Made by a program: the position numbers and the translations under genes
In this document: positions 25,576 to 33,977 of the stretch, in pieces
How the letters are laid out: each line of letters begins with the position of its first letter
Numbering within the stretch: the stretch's first letter is position 1
The notes under the pieces: generated by a model
Told to the model about the DNA's origin: nothing
What the model saw: only the letters and a program-made list of their open reading frames with translations
Databases searched by the model: none
From: DAIPKP01 sp964539095
GTDB lineage: Bacteria > Synergistota > Synergistia > Synergistales > Aminiphilaceae
Direction: 5' to 3'
Length of the DNA stretch: 64,000 nt
Assembly: GCA_964539095.1 (NCBI GenBank)
Contig: CAZIFL010000002.1
Coordinates: forward strand, 62,001 to 126,000

Positions 25576-27750
25576 ATGAATAAAAGAGCCTGTGAAGGAG
25601 CGAGAGGCATGGCTGAAGAAGGCGATGAGAGGCTTTCGGCACATTCTCGGAGCGATCGTATGAGGACCGTCCAGGGGCAGGATCTGCTTCTTCAGTACCT
25701 GGTAGAGGTCGACAAGGCCAAAACCAAAGAAGAGGCTTGTTCCCTTGCGGCAAAGATCATTGCCGAAAAAACTGGGTTTTCCCGCCCGGCGGTCTATCTT
25801 TGGAATGAGCGGGAGGGGTGCCTGGATCTTGTGGGGTTTGCCAATCACGATCCTTCAGTACAGCACATCCTTCCAAATCAGGGGATCTGCGGCCGGTGTT
25901 ACCGAACAGCCGAGGTCCAGGTGGTGAACGATGTTGCCCGCGATCCAGACTACTTTCCCGATATGAGCGATACCCAGGCGGAACTTGCGGTCCCCATTGT
26001 GTGGCACGGCCGTATCTTCGGTGTCATGGATGTTGAGGCGGCGGAGAAAAATTGTTTCCACGAGGGGGATGTGCGTTTCAGCACCCTCCTTGTGGGGATT
26101 TTGGCCTCGGTGCTCTCTCATATTGATGCGGAGAGGGAACTCCAGGAAGGGTTGGAACGAAGCCGGGCGAACCGGCGTAACCTCACTCTTGCCCAGCAGG
26201 CATTAAACCGCTCTCTTGAGACCCTTCTTGAGAGCAAGCGGGAGGTGGAGTCCTACTCCCAGTTCAAGCAGATTCTCCTGGATGCCTCCAGTGAACTGTT
26301 CCAGTGTAAAAATACGGCATCGCTCTATGATGTGGTGGGGAAAGTACTTCGGGAGCGTTTCGGCTATCAGCGTTCCTTCATTTTTGGTCGTCTGAACCGT
26401 ACAGATCCTGTAACTACGGTTTTTTCCTATCGGGCCTTTTCCATCTCCGCCGAAGAAGAAAAAAAATACGTTCTCGAAAAGAAGGGGATCATCGGCAGGG
26501 TGGCGGCATCCCTGGAGCCCTATATCTGCAACGACACCTCCAGAGATCCCTACTTCCGCCCCGACGAATTCGGTACCCTGTCGGAGATCGCCTTTCCTGT
26601 CGCTCACGGAGAGTTTCTCTGGGGGATTGTGGTGGTAATCTCCGAAAAGATCAACGCCTTTTCGGTGCGGGATGTGGAGATCCTCACTATTCTTGCCAAT
26701 TCCATGGCCCTGGTACTTGAGAATATCGCCAATGTGCAGATGCTGCAGCGGGAACTGCAGGGGATGCGCTTTCTTCACGATCTCGTAAACGCCCTCTCGG
26801 GGGAGCGGGATAACGTGGAGATCTCACGCAAGACAGTGTCTCTTCTCACCAGCCGTTTTCCCGATACCTCCATCTACATATGGCTCAAATTTGGAGAGGA
26901 GCACCGTATGGTGGCCTCTTCGGCCATCCCTCCTGAAGAGCTTTTCCGAGAGAGCCGTAGGATTATAGAGCAGGGGCACGGGCTTGCTCTCCGGGCTCTG
27001 GAGAATGGTGAGGTGTGCAACACTCCGGATGTGCGTGAGAGCCCCTACTATGCCAGGATCAATTCGAACACCCTTTCGGAGCTTGATGTTCCCATTTACC
27101 ACCAGAAGGAGCCCCTCGGGGCAATCGCTCTGGAGCGTGCCAGGCTCGGGGCTTTTACCCCCGAAGATGAGGAGCTTTTTCACGTGCTCTCCCGACACCT
27201 GGGAGCGCTCTTTTCGGTGAATCTCCTTCTGGATGTGGAGGAGGAGAAGGCCCGGCGAGATGGTCTTACGGGAGTCTGGAACCGGCGCTTTCTCATTCAG
27301 TATCTTCAGGAGACGGTGGAGCCTTGGACAAGACGCGGTGAGCCGTGCTGTGTCATCATGGTGGATATGTGGAAGTTTAAAGACATTAACGATACCTATG
27401 GTCATGCGGTGGGGGATGAGGTGCTCATCAAAGCAGCCCAGGCCATGGCCGCCGCTGTGGGGGACAGGGGTGTGGTGGGGCGCTACGGAGGAGATGAGTT
27501 TCTTGTGGTTCTTGGAGAGGCTTTACCGGACGAGGTGCAGAGAGTCCTCCGGGATTTGAACAACTCCTTGGAATCGCTCACATTTTCCGTTCCCTCCCTC
27601 AGGGCCTATGCAAACTTCGGTGTGGCCTGCTTCAAGGAGGATGGGGAGAGCAGTGACGAAGTCCTTGCAGTGGCGGACAGGCGTATGTACGAAAACAAGG
27701 GAAAGAGAATCGGAGGACACTGCCCCCGGCACCGGGAACGGTCTCCCTGA
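25576..27750 (+). CDS. Triple GAF-domain diguanylate cyclase (GGDEF)
   Basis: A protein of about 724 residues with no membrane helix. Three GAF-like domains in tandem (about 45-190, 225-385, 395-550) are followed by a GGDEF domain with MVDMWKFKDINDTYGHAVGDE and an intact RYGGDEF (motif at 638-642), so it should synthesise c-di-GMP. The RxxD I-site is not conserved (VGDR at that place). Start is uncertain: ATG 25576 is used, GTG 25570 is possible, and ATG 25609 has a well-spaced AAGGAG. Follows the orphan binding-protein gene by about 30 bases. Confidence 0.9.
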   Translation: MNKRACEGARGMAEEGDERLSAHSRSDRMRTVQGQDLLLQYLVEVDKAKTKEEACSLAAKIIAEKTGFSRPAVYLWNEREGCLDLVGFANHDPSVQHILPNQGICGRCYRTAEVQVVNDVARDPDYFPDMSDTQAELAVPIVWHGRIFGVMDVEAAEKNCFHEGDVRFSTLLVGILASVLSHIDAERELQEGLERSRANRRNLTLAQQALNRSLETLLESKREVESYSQFKQILLDASSELFQCKNTASLYDVVGKVLRERFGYQRSFIFGRLNRTDPVTTVFSYRAFSISAEEEKKYVLEKKGIIGRVAASLEPYICNDTSRDPYFRPDEFGTLSEIAFPVAHGEFLWGIVVVISEKINAFSVRDVEILTILANSMALVLENIANVQMLQRELQGMRFLHDLVNALSGERDNVEISRKTVSLLTSRFPDTSIYIWLKFGEEHRMVASSAIPPEELFRESRRIIEQGHGLALRALENGEVCNTPDVRESPYYARINSNTLSELDVPIYHQKEPLGAIALERARLGAFTPEDEELFHVLSRHLGALFSVNLLLDVEEEKARRDGLTGVWNRRFLIQYLQETVEPWTRRGEPCCVIMVDMWKFKDINDTYGHAVGDEVLIKAAQAMAAAVGDRGVVGRYGGDEFLVVLGEALPDEVQRVLRDLNNSLESLTFSVPSLRAYANFGVACFKEDGESSDEVLAVADRRMYENKGKRIGGHCPRHRERSP

Positions 27751-27814
27751 GTGCCCCGGAGCGTGGGGGAGAAGAACGGTCCTTCATAATTGTTTTGTGC
27801 AAAAAAGAATGTTC

Positions 27815-27834
27815 AGGGGTGCCCAAGCACCCCT
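27815..27834. other. Strong hairpin between GGDEF and RNase H genes
   Basis: Perfect 8-bp stem AGGGGTGC/GCACCCCT with a CCAA loop. There is no T-run on the plus strand; on the minus strand a T-rich stretch begins eight bases after the stem. It may terminate transcription weakly or protect an mRNA end. Confidence 0.5.
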
Positions 27835-27858
27835 TATGGTGTTTGGAGGAGAGATCTC

Positions 27859-28581
27859 ATGATCGCAGGTTTTTTTGACGGAGCCTCCCGGGGAAATCCA
27901 GGAGAGGCTGGGGCGGGGGCTCTTCTCAAAAATGAGGAGGGAGATCTTCTCTGGGAGGACTGTCTCTATCTCGGAAGGCGTACCAACAACGAGGCGGAAT
28001 ACCAAGGGCTTCTTCTTCTGCTCCGGGAGATCGTGAAGCGGGATCTTCGAGGGGTACGGATCTCCGGGGACAGCAAACTGGTGATCTCCCAGATGAAGGG
28101 GGAGTGGAAGGTTCGGCAACCTCATTTACAGCTCCTCTGGCAGGAGGCCCAGGAGCTTGCCAAGGGGAGAAACCTCCGGTATTTCTGGATCCCCCGGGAG
28201 CGGAACTCCGAGGCAGACGCTCTCTCCAACCGGGCATTGGATACCCCGGCACACTCTCAGAGAAAGAGCGCTCCTCCGATTCCCGAAGGGGCTGTCGAAG
28301 AGAATTCTCAGGGGATGTTCCTTCCCGAGGGTTTTCTCGAGGTGGGAGCTTCCGAGGAAGATCTTTCGAAAAAGACAACCTCCTCCGCTACGTCTTCGAA
28401 GGAGGAGAATCCCGTGCTCTTCACAAAAGTTGGGGAGCATATCTACCTTGCTCTGGGAAAGGAGGAGTATGCGGTGGATCTTCTTCACGGATCCTGCACC
28501 TGCCGAGGATTTCAGTTCCGCAAAAAGTGCCGGCACCTGGAGGAGGCTCGTAAACAGTTTGGCGGAAATCTTTATGATTAG
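27859..28581 (+). CDS. RNase HI-like protein fused to a SWIM zinc-finger motif
   Basis: A 240-residue protein. Residues 1-130 form an RNase HI domain with the acidic catalytic set (FFDGASRGNPG, NNEAEYQGL, SGDSKLVI, NSEADALS), which cleaves RNA in RNA:DNA hybrids. A low-complexity linker (about 135-185) leads to a C-terminal CTCRGFQFRKKCRH, the CxCx(n)CxH pattern of SWIM zinc fingers, which bind nucleic acid or protein. ATG 27859 has GGAGGAG seven bases upstream. It appears monocistronic. The nuclease domain is clear; the SWIM assignment rests on the four ligands alone. Confidence 0.85.
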   Translation: MIAGFFDGASRGNPGEAGAGALLKNEEGDLLWEDCLYLGRRTNNEAEYQGLLLLLREIVKRDLRGVRISGDSKLVISQMKGEWKVRQPHLQLLWQEAQELAKGRNLRYFWIPRERNSEADALSNRALDTPAHSQRKSAPPIPEGAVEENSQGMFLPEGFLEVGASEEDLSKKTTSSATSSKEENPVLFTKVGEHIYLALGKEEYAVDLLHGSCTCRGFQFRKKCRHLEEARKQFGGNLYD

Positions 28582-28697
28582 GCAATGCTTGGCGGCGTGT
28601 AGGTGTCGATGATCTGAGAGGGATCGTAACGACACATATAAAGCTGTGCGCTTGTACATGGAGCCGTCGGTGTGTAACGAGGAGAGGAGGAGTGGAT

Positions 28698-29645
28698 ATG
28701 CGGCGTTTGCTGAAGGTTTGTACTCTGGGGGTTCTCTTGAGCATCTTTCTTTTCGGAAGCGTAGAAAGTGTGGGGGCTTCTTCGGGAGTTCTCTACGTTC
28801 CCCGAGGACCCTCTCTCTTTCCTGTGGTTCCCCTGCGGCAGCAGATGATGCACGGTCCCCAGATCCAACTCTGGAATAGTCCCGAAGAGATTATCGCTCT
28901 CTTCGTCTCGGGAAAGGCGGAGGCTGCCCTGCTTCCGGTGACTTTGGGGGCTGCCATCCATCAGAGGGGGTTTCCGCTGCTCCTGCTCGGGGTGATCCAG
29001 TGGGATCTTTTCGCCTTCCTCGTTCCTCTCGGAGAACCCTTCTCTTCCCTCGGGGAACTTGAAAATGCATCGCTCTATCTTCCCTTCGGCAGGGAGACCA
29101 CGGCGGATGTGCTGGTGCGCTCCTCTCTCCGAAAGGCGGGGCTTGTGCCGGAGGTGAATGTGCGGCTTCTCTATGCTCCCCCCCAGGAGATCGTGGGGCT
29201 TCTCGGGGCGGGGAAGGCCAGCTATGCGGTGCTTCCGGAGCCCTTTACCACCCTGGCGGTATCTCGGGGGAAGGTGGAGCGCGGGCTCCCTCTTCGCCAG
29301 CTCTGGCAGGATGAGGCGGGGGAGAAATACCACCTCCCTGTGACAGGGCTCTTCGCCTCCCGAAAGAGCTACGATGCAGATCCTCCTTTTTTTCGTAATC
29401 TTGAGCGTCAGTACCTCCTCTCCCTTCATTGGTCCCAAACCCATCTCTCTCAGGCGGCAGATTTTCTCCGGCAGGATATCTCTCTCCCTCAGGCTGTGCT
29501 GGAGGCGGCGCTGGGAGCGTGTAACTTCGACTATCGGCCGGGTCCTTCCACATATAAGGAGATGCGTACTTTTTACGAGTACCTTTCGGAAAGGGTTCCG
29601 GGATCTTCCAGCGGGGTGCCGGAGAAGGACTTTTTCTATCCATGA
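28698..29645 (+). CDS. ABC substrate-binding protein, SsuA/NMT1-like
   Basis: A 315-residue exported protein: signal sequence about 1-29 (ending VGASS), then an NMT1/SsuA-like type-2 binding fold with PEEIIALFVSGKAEAALLPV and an internal SLYLPFGRETTADVLVR. The family delivers nitrate, sulfonates, taurine or thiamine precursors to an ABC importer. ATG 28698 follows GGAGGAG; GTG 28692 is an alternative. Overlaps the permease gene by ATGA. Substrate cannot be read from sequence. Confidence 0.85.
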   Translation: MRRLLKVCTLGVLLSIFLFGSVESVGASSGVLYVPRGPSLFPVVPLRQQMMHGPQIQLWNSPEEIIALFVSGKAEAALLPVTLGAAIHQRGFPLLLLGVIQWDLFAFLVPLGEPFSSLGELENASLYLPFGRETTADVLVRSSLRKAGLVPEVNVRLLYAPPQEIVGLLGAGKASYAVLPEPFTTLAVSRGKVERGLPLRQLWQDEAGEKYHLPVTGLFASRKSYDADPPFFRNLERQYLLSLHWSQTHLSQAADFLRQDISLPQAVLEAALGACNFDYRPGPSTYKEMRTFYEYLSERVPGSSSGVPEKDFFYP

Positions 29646-30394
29646 GAAGAGGCTTCTTTCTGGGAGTCGGGGCGCTGTTTCTGGGGTGGGAACTCTTTGC
29701 AAGGATCTTTGCCATTCCCCTCATTCTCCCTACCCCTCTGGAGACCGCCAGCCGCCTTCTGGAGTACGTTCAAACGTCTCTCTTCTGGTTCTCCCTGGCC
29801 CGTTCCGCCGGGGAGGTGGGGCTGGTTCTTTTTCTGGTACTCTTTCTGGGGCTTCCTTTGGGGGTACTCTTCGGCCTTCGTCCGGGGATCTTTGCCTTCT
29901 GCCGTCCCCTGGTGGCGATAGTGCAGGCGGTACCCGTCATCTCCTGGCTGGGGATAGTGGTCTTCTCCTTCGGCATAGGATGGCGAGGCCCTGTTTTTAT
30001 CTCCACACTCTCCCTTCTCCCCATGGCGATTCTCACCACCGCCTCGGGAGTGCGGAGCCTGGATGGCACCCTTCTTGAGATGGCCCGAATTTATCGGGTT
30101 CCTCGGCTACGGCGGTTGCGCTGGATCTACGGAGGGGCGCTGCTCCCCTTTGCGGAGGCGGTGATGGAGGTGGCTCTGGGAAATGCCTGGAAGGTGGTGC
30201 TGGTGACGGAGTATCTCTGTGGTGATGCGGGGCTGGGGGTGCTTCTCGCCTGGGCCCGCCAGGGGGTGGATACTCCGGGGATCTACGCCCTCTCGGGAGT
30301 GGCGGTCTTTCTGGGGCTCTCCTCGGAGCGGCTTTTCCGAAGCCTGGGACGGGCTTTTCGCCTTCGCCGAAGGGGAAATCCATGCTCTCTCTGA
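29642..30394 (+). CDS. ABC permease, SsuC/TauC-like
   Basis: A 250-residue permease with about six membrane helices and the EAA-type cytoplasmic loop (ARIYRVPRLRRLRWIYGGALLP at about 145-166 holds it). Single permease gene, expected to work as a homodimer. It overlaps the binding-protein gene by four bases and the ATPase gene by thirteen. Confidence 0.9.
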   Translation: MRRGFFLGVGALFLGWELFARIFAIPLILPTPLETASRLLEYVQTSLFWFSLARSAGEVGLVLFLVLFLGLPLGVLFGLRPGIFAFCRPLVAIVQAVPVISWLGIVVFSFGIGWRGPVFISTLSLLPMAILTTASGVRSLDGTLLEMARIYRVPRLRRLRWIYGGALLPFAEAVMEVALGNAWKVVLVTEYLCGDAGLGVLLAWARQGVDTPGIYALSGVAVFLGLSSERLFRSLGRAFRLRRRGNPCSL

Positions 30395-31092
30395 TCCGTG
30401 TCGCCCATCTGGGGGTGCGTTTCGGAGAGCACCGGGTGCTGGAGGGGTGGAACATGGAGATCCATCCGGGGGAGCGAGTGGTGCTTCTGGGAGAGTCCGG
30501 CTGCGGAAAGACCACCTTTCTCAAGATTCTCGGGGGGCTTCTGAAACCTTCCGAGGGGAGCATCTCCGGAGCCCCCTCCCGAGTGGGGTTCGTCTTTCAG
30601 GAGCCCCGGCTCATCCCTTGGGCTAGGGTGGCACGGAACGTGCGTTTTGCCAACCCTGCATGCCCCGTGGAGGATCTGCTGGAGCGGGTGCATCTTGCGG
30701 GGTGGGAGCATGCCTACCCCCGGGAGCTTAGCGGAGGCATGCAGCAGCGGGTAAATCTTGCTCGGGCTCTCGCAGTGGAGCCGGAGCTGCTCCTTCTGGA
30801 CGAGGCCTTCAGCTCCCTGGATCTTCGGCAGAAATTTGCCATCATGGATGATTTGCTGGAGTTCTGGAAGCGTCAGAGCTGCACTATTCTCATGGTGACC
30901 CACGACATCACCGAGGCTCTCTACCTGGGGGACCGGATTCTCTTTCTTCAGGGCTCCCCCTCCCGCATCGCCGGGGAGATGAAGGTGGAGCTGCCGCCGG
31001 ATCGCTCCCCCTGGGGGACGGATTTTCTGGAGCGTCGGGGCACTATTATCCGCCGGCTGCTGGAGTCTTCCCAGGGAGCGGATCAGGGGTAG
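30382..31092 (+). CDS. ABC importer ATPase, SsuB/TauB-like
   Basis: A 236-residue ATPase with Walker A GESGCGKTT, Q-loop VFQEPRLIPW, signature LSGGMQQRVNLARAL, Walker B LLLLDEAFSSLD and H-loop VTHDITEAL, all typical of nitrate/sulfonate/taurine importers. Last gene of the three-gene importer, ending four bases from the convergent ferredoxin-ATPase gene. Confidence 0.93.
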   Translation: MLSLIRVAHLGVRFGEHRVLEGWNMEIHPGERVVLLGESGCGKTTFLKILGGLLKPSEGSISGAPSRVGFVFQEPRLIPWARVARNVRFANPACPVEDLLERVHLAGWEHAYPRELSGGMQQRVNLARALAVEPELLLLDEAFSSLDLRQKFAIMDDLLEFWKRQSCTILMVTHDITEALYLGDRILFLQGSPSRIAGEMKVELPPDRSPWGTDFLERRGTIIRRLLESSQGADQG

Positions 31093-31096
31093 AATA

Positions 31097-32848
31097 TTAG
31101 GGCTCAAAGCTCATGAACCTGAGAAAAAGCTCCTGAAAGCGGGAGGAACTTTCCAGAGCGCAGTGTTCCACCCGGTTTCGCAGGGCCATAACCTCATTCC
31201 ATGCTTTGGGACCCCCCAGAAGCACCATGGCCCCGCCTCGGGCAGCGGCGTTTCCTATGGAGACGATCCGATCTGCCATGTTTTTCGGAAAGAGCCCTGT
31301 CTCCAGGGCTGCTTCTTTTCGGATAAAGGTTCCCAAGGTTCCCGCCACCAGAACCTCCCCCAGATCTTCCCATGTTAGCTCAGCCCTTTCGAGAAGCAGC
31401 TCCATACCTCCCCGGAGGGCTCCCTTGGCAAGCTGAAACTCCCGGATATCCTGCTGGGTAAGCTCCAGGGGTTTCCCCTCCTTTGAGTAGCCGAAGCGGA
31501 AGCTTCGTCCTTCGGCATACTCCTGCAATCCCTCCCGCAGAGCGGGGTGGAGAATTTCCCCCGGTGAGGCGAGGCGCCCTCGGCGATCCATCCCCTTTCC
31601 TTTGAGAAGCACCTCCATCAGATCCAGCAAGCCGGAACCGCAGAGCCCCAGGGGAGGAAGACCCTCCAGGGCCTCCAGGGCGAGGCGGCTTCCCTGCATT
31701 CGCACCCCCGAAACGGCCCCTCCTCGGGCTCCGGTGCCGCAGGAGATCTTTCCCCCCTCAAAGGCGGGCCCCGCAGCGGCGGAGGCTCCGAGAATCCGGC
31801 TCTCCCAGAGAAGCCCCATCTCTCCATTGGTGCCGAGATCCACCACAAGCCGGGGTTTTTCCGTAGGGCGGTCTTGAAGAGAGTAGAGAACCCCGAGAAA
31901 ATCCCCTCCAAGAAAACCCTCCACCAGCGGAAGGCAGCGTAGCCGGGCCTCCGGAAGAAGTCGCTTTCCCAAGGGGCCTCCCGGAGGTTCCTCCAGGCCA
32001 TCCCGAAAAAGGGGAGAGAAGGGAGGGGTGAGGAGAGATGTAGGAGGAAGCCCTACAAAGAGATGGTGCATGCCGCTGTTTCCCAGACAGAGGAGTTCGG
32101 TGCAGTCTTCCGGGGGGATCTCCTTCTCCCGGAGTATACCCCGGAGCAGTTCTTTCATGCTTTTGAGAAGCATCTGTTGAAGCTCTTTTTGAGCGTCTTC
32201 GGATTCCTCCGCCAGAGTGAGCCGGGTTATCAGATCCGCTCCTCGGGAAGCCTGGGGGTTGGGGGCAAAGGCGAAGCCTTCGAGGGTTCCCTTTTGAAGA
32301 TGGTAGAGAAAGCATCCCAGGGTGGTGGTTCCCAGATCGAAGACCGCTCCGTAGAGATCCCCCAGGATCCCCCCAGTCCCCCCGGTAGCAACTGTCTCCG
32401 CATCCGCATCTGCATTGCCCTCCCTGTTCTGCGCCTCCGACACGTATGCCGAAAGATCTCCCGGGGTTCCCTTGGTGTTCCTGTGCCGAGAGGGAGTTTC
32501 CAGCCACACCGCGCTCTCTCCGAGAAGGGTGCAGCGGCAGGCCAGCCGGAACTCCTGAGCGAGGAGTTCCTCCCCCAGAAAGCGAGCCTCCTCCCCATCC
32601 GGAGGCGATACAGTCCCCTTCACCCGAACCCGGCATTTGCCGCAGAGCCCCTTCCCTCCGCAGGGGGTGGCAAGGGGGAACTGCTGCTCCTGCAGAACCT
32701 GGGAGAGAAGATCCCCCGCTTTTATCGGTATCTCTCGGTACGTTTCCTGATTGTCCTCGTGGTGGTTTTCCTGCTCTTGTTCCTGATAATTCTCCTGATA
32801 ATTTTTTTGGCGGTGAACTCTCAGAAAAAAGCTTTCCCCTTGGGTCAT
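31097..32848 (-). CDS. Corrinoid-activating ferredoxin ATPase (RACo/RamA-like, DUF4445)
   Basis: A 583-residue protein. An N-terminal plant-type [2Fe-2S] ferredoxin domain has Cys63, 69 and 72 (PCGGKGLCGKC) and a distal Cys near 105. A linker leads to an ASKHA-type ATPase domain with GAVFDLGTTTLG and VVDLGTNGEMG. The family reductively reactivates the Co(II) corrinoid of methyltransferase systems using ATP. Residues about 12-38 are an unusual Gln/Glu/Asn/Tyr-rich insertion encoded by imperfect DNA repeats (32741-32811). ATG 32848 is used because GGAGG lies ten bases upstream. No corrinoid methyltransferase is nearby, but a B12 uptake operon is. Confidence 0.87.
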   Translation of the reverse strand: MTQGESFFLRVHRQKNYQENYQEQEQENHHEDNQETYREIPIKAGDLLSQVLQEQQFPLATPCGGKGLCGKCRVRVKGTVSPPDGEEARFLGEELLAQEFRLACRCTLLGESAVWLETPSRHRNTKGTPGDLSAYVSEAQNREGNADADAETVATGGTGGILGDLYGAVFDLGTTTLGCFLYHLQKGTLEGFAFAPNPQASRGADLITRLTLAEESEDAQKELQQMLLKSMKELLRGILREKEIPPEDCTELLCLGNSGMHHLFVGLPPTSLLTPPFSPLFRDGLEEPPGGPLGKRLLPEARLRCLPLVEGFLGGDFLGVLYSLQDRPTEKPRLVVDLGTNGEMGLLWESRILGASAAAGPAFEGGKISCGTGARGGAVSGVRMQGSRLALEALEGLPPLGLCGSGLLDLMEVLLKGKGMDRRGRLASPGEILHPALREGLQEYAEGRSFRFGYSKEGKPLELTQQDIREFQLAKGALRGGMELLLERAELTWEDLGEVLVAGTLGTFIRKEAALETGLFPKNMADRIVSIGNAAARGGAMVLLGGPKAWNEVMALRNRVEHCALESSSRFQELFLRFMSFEP

Positions 32849-32931
32849 CGTCTCGTATCCTCCAGACTTTTTCGTTCTTCCAGGGGTTCTAGCCCTGGGA
32901 AAGAAGCTTCTTTGCCTATGCAAAAGCTCTT

Positions 32932-33525
32932 TTGCCCCGATTTTCCTGGGAACTCTACCACCTTTCGAAGGAAGGAGAAACCCCGGGCATTTTCTTCCCT
33001 GGTCTCACCGTAGAAGAGATGAAACAAGGTGTCTCTCGTATTAGGAACCCCGTCATTGCCCGAGTTTTCAAGGAACTCCGCCTGATTGAACAATGGGGTA
33101 CCGGTGTGCGCCGTATCTTTGCAGAGGCCCAGGAGCTTGGTTTGAGGGAACCCAAAGTTGAAGAAATCGCCCTGCGTCTGCGTTTCACCGTCTATCTGGA
33201 GCAGCCCCATGTTATACCGGCGAATACCCGTAAGGTTCGGTTTGAAGAGTCGGGGGGAACCACCCAGAACGTAGTCCAGCAAGTCGAGGCACAAGTCGAG
33301 GCACAAGTCGATATGACAATTTTGCAGGCTTGTGTCAGAGGCCCCCTTTCATCGGCGGAAATTGCTGCCGCACTGGGGCATAAAACATTGAGCGGTAATC
33401 TCCGTAAGGCTCTGCCGGTACTTCGGGAAGCGGGATTGTTGGAATACACCATTCCGGACAAACCCAACAGCCGTCTGCAGAAATACCGACTGACCCAAAA
33501 GGGCAAAAGCGTGCTGGATGCGTAA
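32932..33525 (+). pseudogene. 5'-truncated remnant of an AlbA/Schlafen-type ATP-binding regulator
   Basis: About 197 codons remain open. From about residue 20 the translation reads FPGLTVEEMKQGVSRIRNP, then VIARVFKELRLIEQWGTGV, which is the middle of AlbA_2-domain transcriptional regulators (normally about 450-500 residues). A winged-helix end follows (SSAEIAAALGHK, LEYTIPDKPNSRLQKYRLT). The N-terminal AlbA domain is missing, and the first dozen residues do not fit the family. A 12-base tandem repeat encodes QVEAQVEAQVD. A shorter protein from an internal ATG might still be made, but a decayed gene is more likely. Confidence 0.65.
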
Positions 33526-33567
33526 AGACACAACGACATAACCACGCACATAAGGAGTTTTTTCAAG

Positions 33568-33605
33568 GCTCCGGGAATTTCCGTTGACGGAACTCCCGGA
33601 GCTTT
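33568..33605 (+). terminator. Terminator-like dyad after the AlbA-type remnant
   Basis: GCTCCGGGA (33568-33576) pairs with TCCCGGAGC (33594-33602), with an inner TCCG/CGGA stem and a short T-rich tail (TTTCTAT). It overlaps the promoter of the corrinoid operon, so it may act as an operator too. Confidence 0.5.
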
Positions 33606-33612
33606 CTATACT
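33584..33612 (+). promoter_or_regulatory. Sigma70-type promoter of the corrinoid-uptake operon
   Basis: -35 TTGACG (33584-33589), 17-base spacer, -10 TATACT (33607-33612). Predicted start near 33619, giving a leader of about 360 nt that holds the cobalamin riboswitch. Confidence 0.7.
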
Positions 33613-33679
33613 TGGGGGCGGTTCAAAGGGGTTTTTCCTCAGGAAAGGCTCGGGAAAGACTCAAGAAAGGCTTTTCATA

Positions 33680-33840
33680 ACTGTTTTTTTGGTTGCCCAG
33701 AGAGAGGCAGGAAGCCGGTGCAAATCCGGCACAGCCCCGCTACGGTGAGAAGGACAAGGTGCACAGAAAACCCACTGGCTTGCAAAAGCCGGGAAGGGGT
33801 GCACTGCGGAGGATTTCGAGTCCGGATACTGCGCTCTTTG
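33680..33840 (+). promoter_or_regulatory. Cobalamin riboswitch (AdoCbl class)
   Basis: The conserved core is clear: GGAAGCCGGTGCAAATCCGG and CACAGCCCCGCTACGGTGAG (33709-33748), then AAGCCGGGAAGG, and the B12 box as GAGTCCGGATACTGCG (33818-33833). Binding of a cobalamin would lower expression of the downstream uptake operon through the terminator at 33924-33950. Confidence 0.93.
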
Positions 33841-33923
33841 GGAGAGGCGGACCCGCGCGGGCGGGGAAGCACAAAAGATCTTTCCGGCTGTGCTGCTGCC
33901 TTCCGGAACGAGATGGCGTGCCT

Positions 33924-33950
33924 ACGGGTCCTTGAGGGGGCCCGTTTTTT
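33924..33950 (+). terminator. Riboswitch-controlled intrinsic terminator
   Basis: ACGGGTCC pairs with GGGCCCGT (one T-G wobble) and runs directly into six T. It lies between the cobalamin riboswitch and the first gene, the expected place for the expression platform. Confidence 0.85.
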
Positions 33951-33977
33951 GTGCCCCCACAGAAAGGAGAGAGTGGT

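Noticed and set aside
28600..28697. CTGAGAGG upstream of the SsuA-like gene as a TPP riboswitch
   Set aside because: Only this octamer fits; the second conserved TPP region (ACCTGATC...TAATGCC type) is absent.
33300..33330. The 12-base repeats in the AlbA-type remnant as a mobile element or CRISPR-like signal
   Set aside because: They are in frame and encode a linker (QVEAQVE) that is common in this protein family; there are only two to three copies.
32932..33525. Intact regulator gene
   Set aside because: Family proteins are more than twice as long and the AlbA domain is missing, so it is listed as a remnant.
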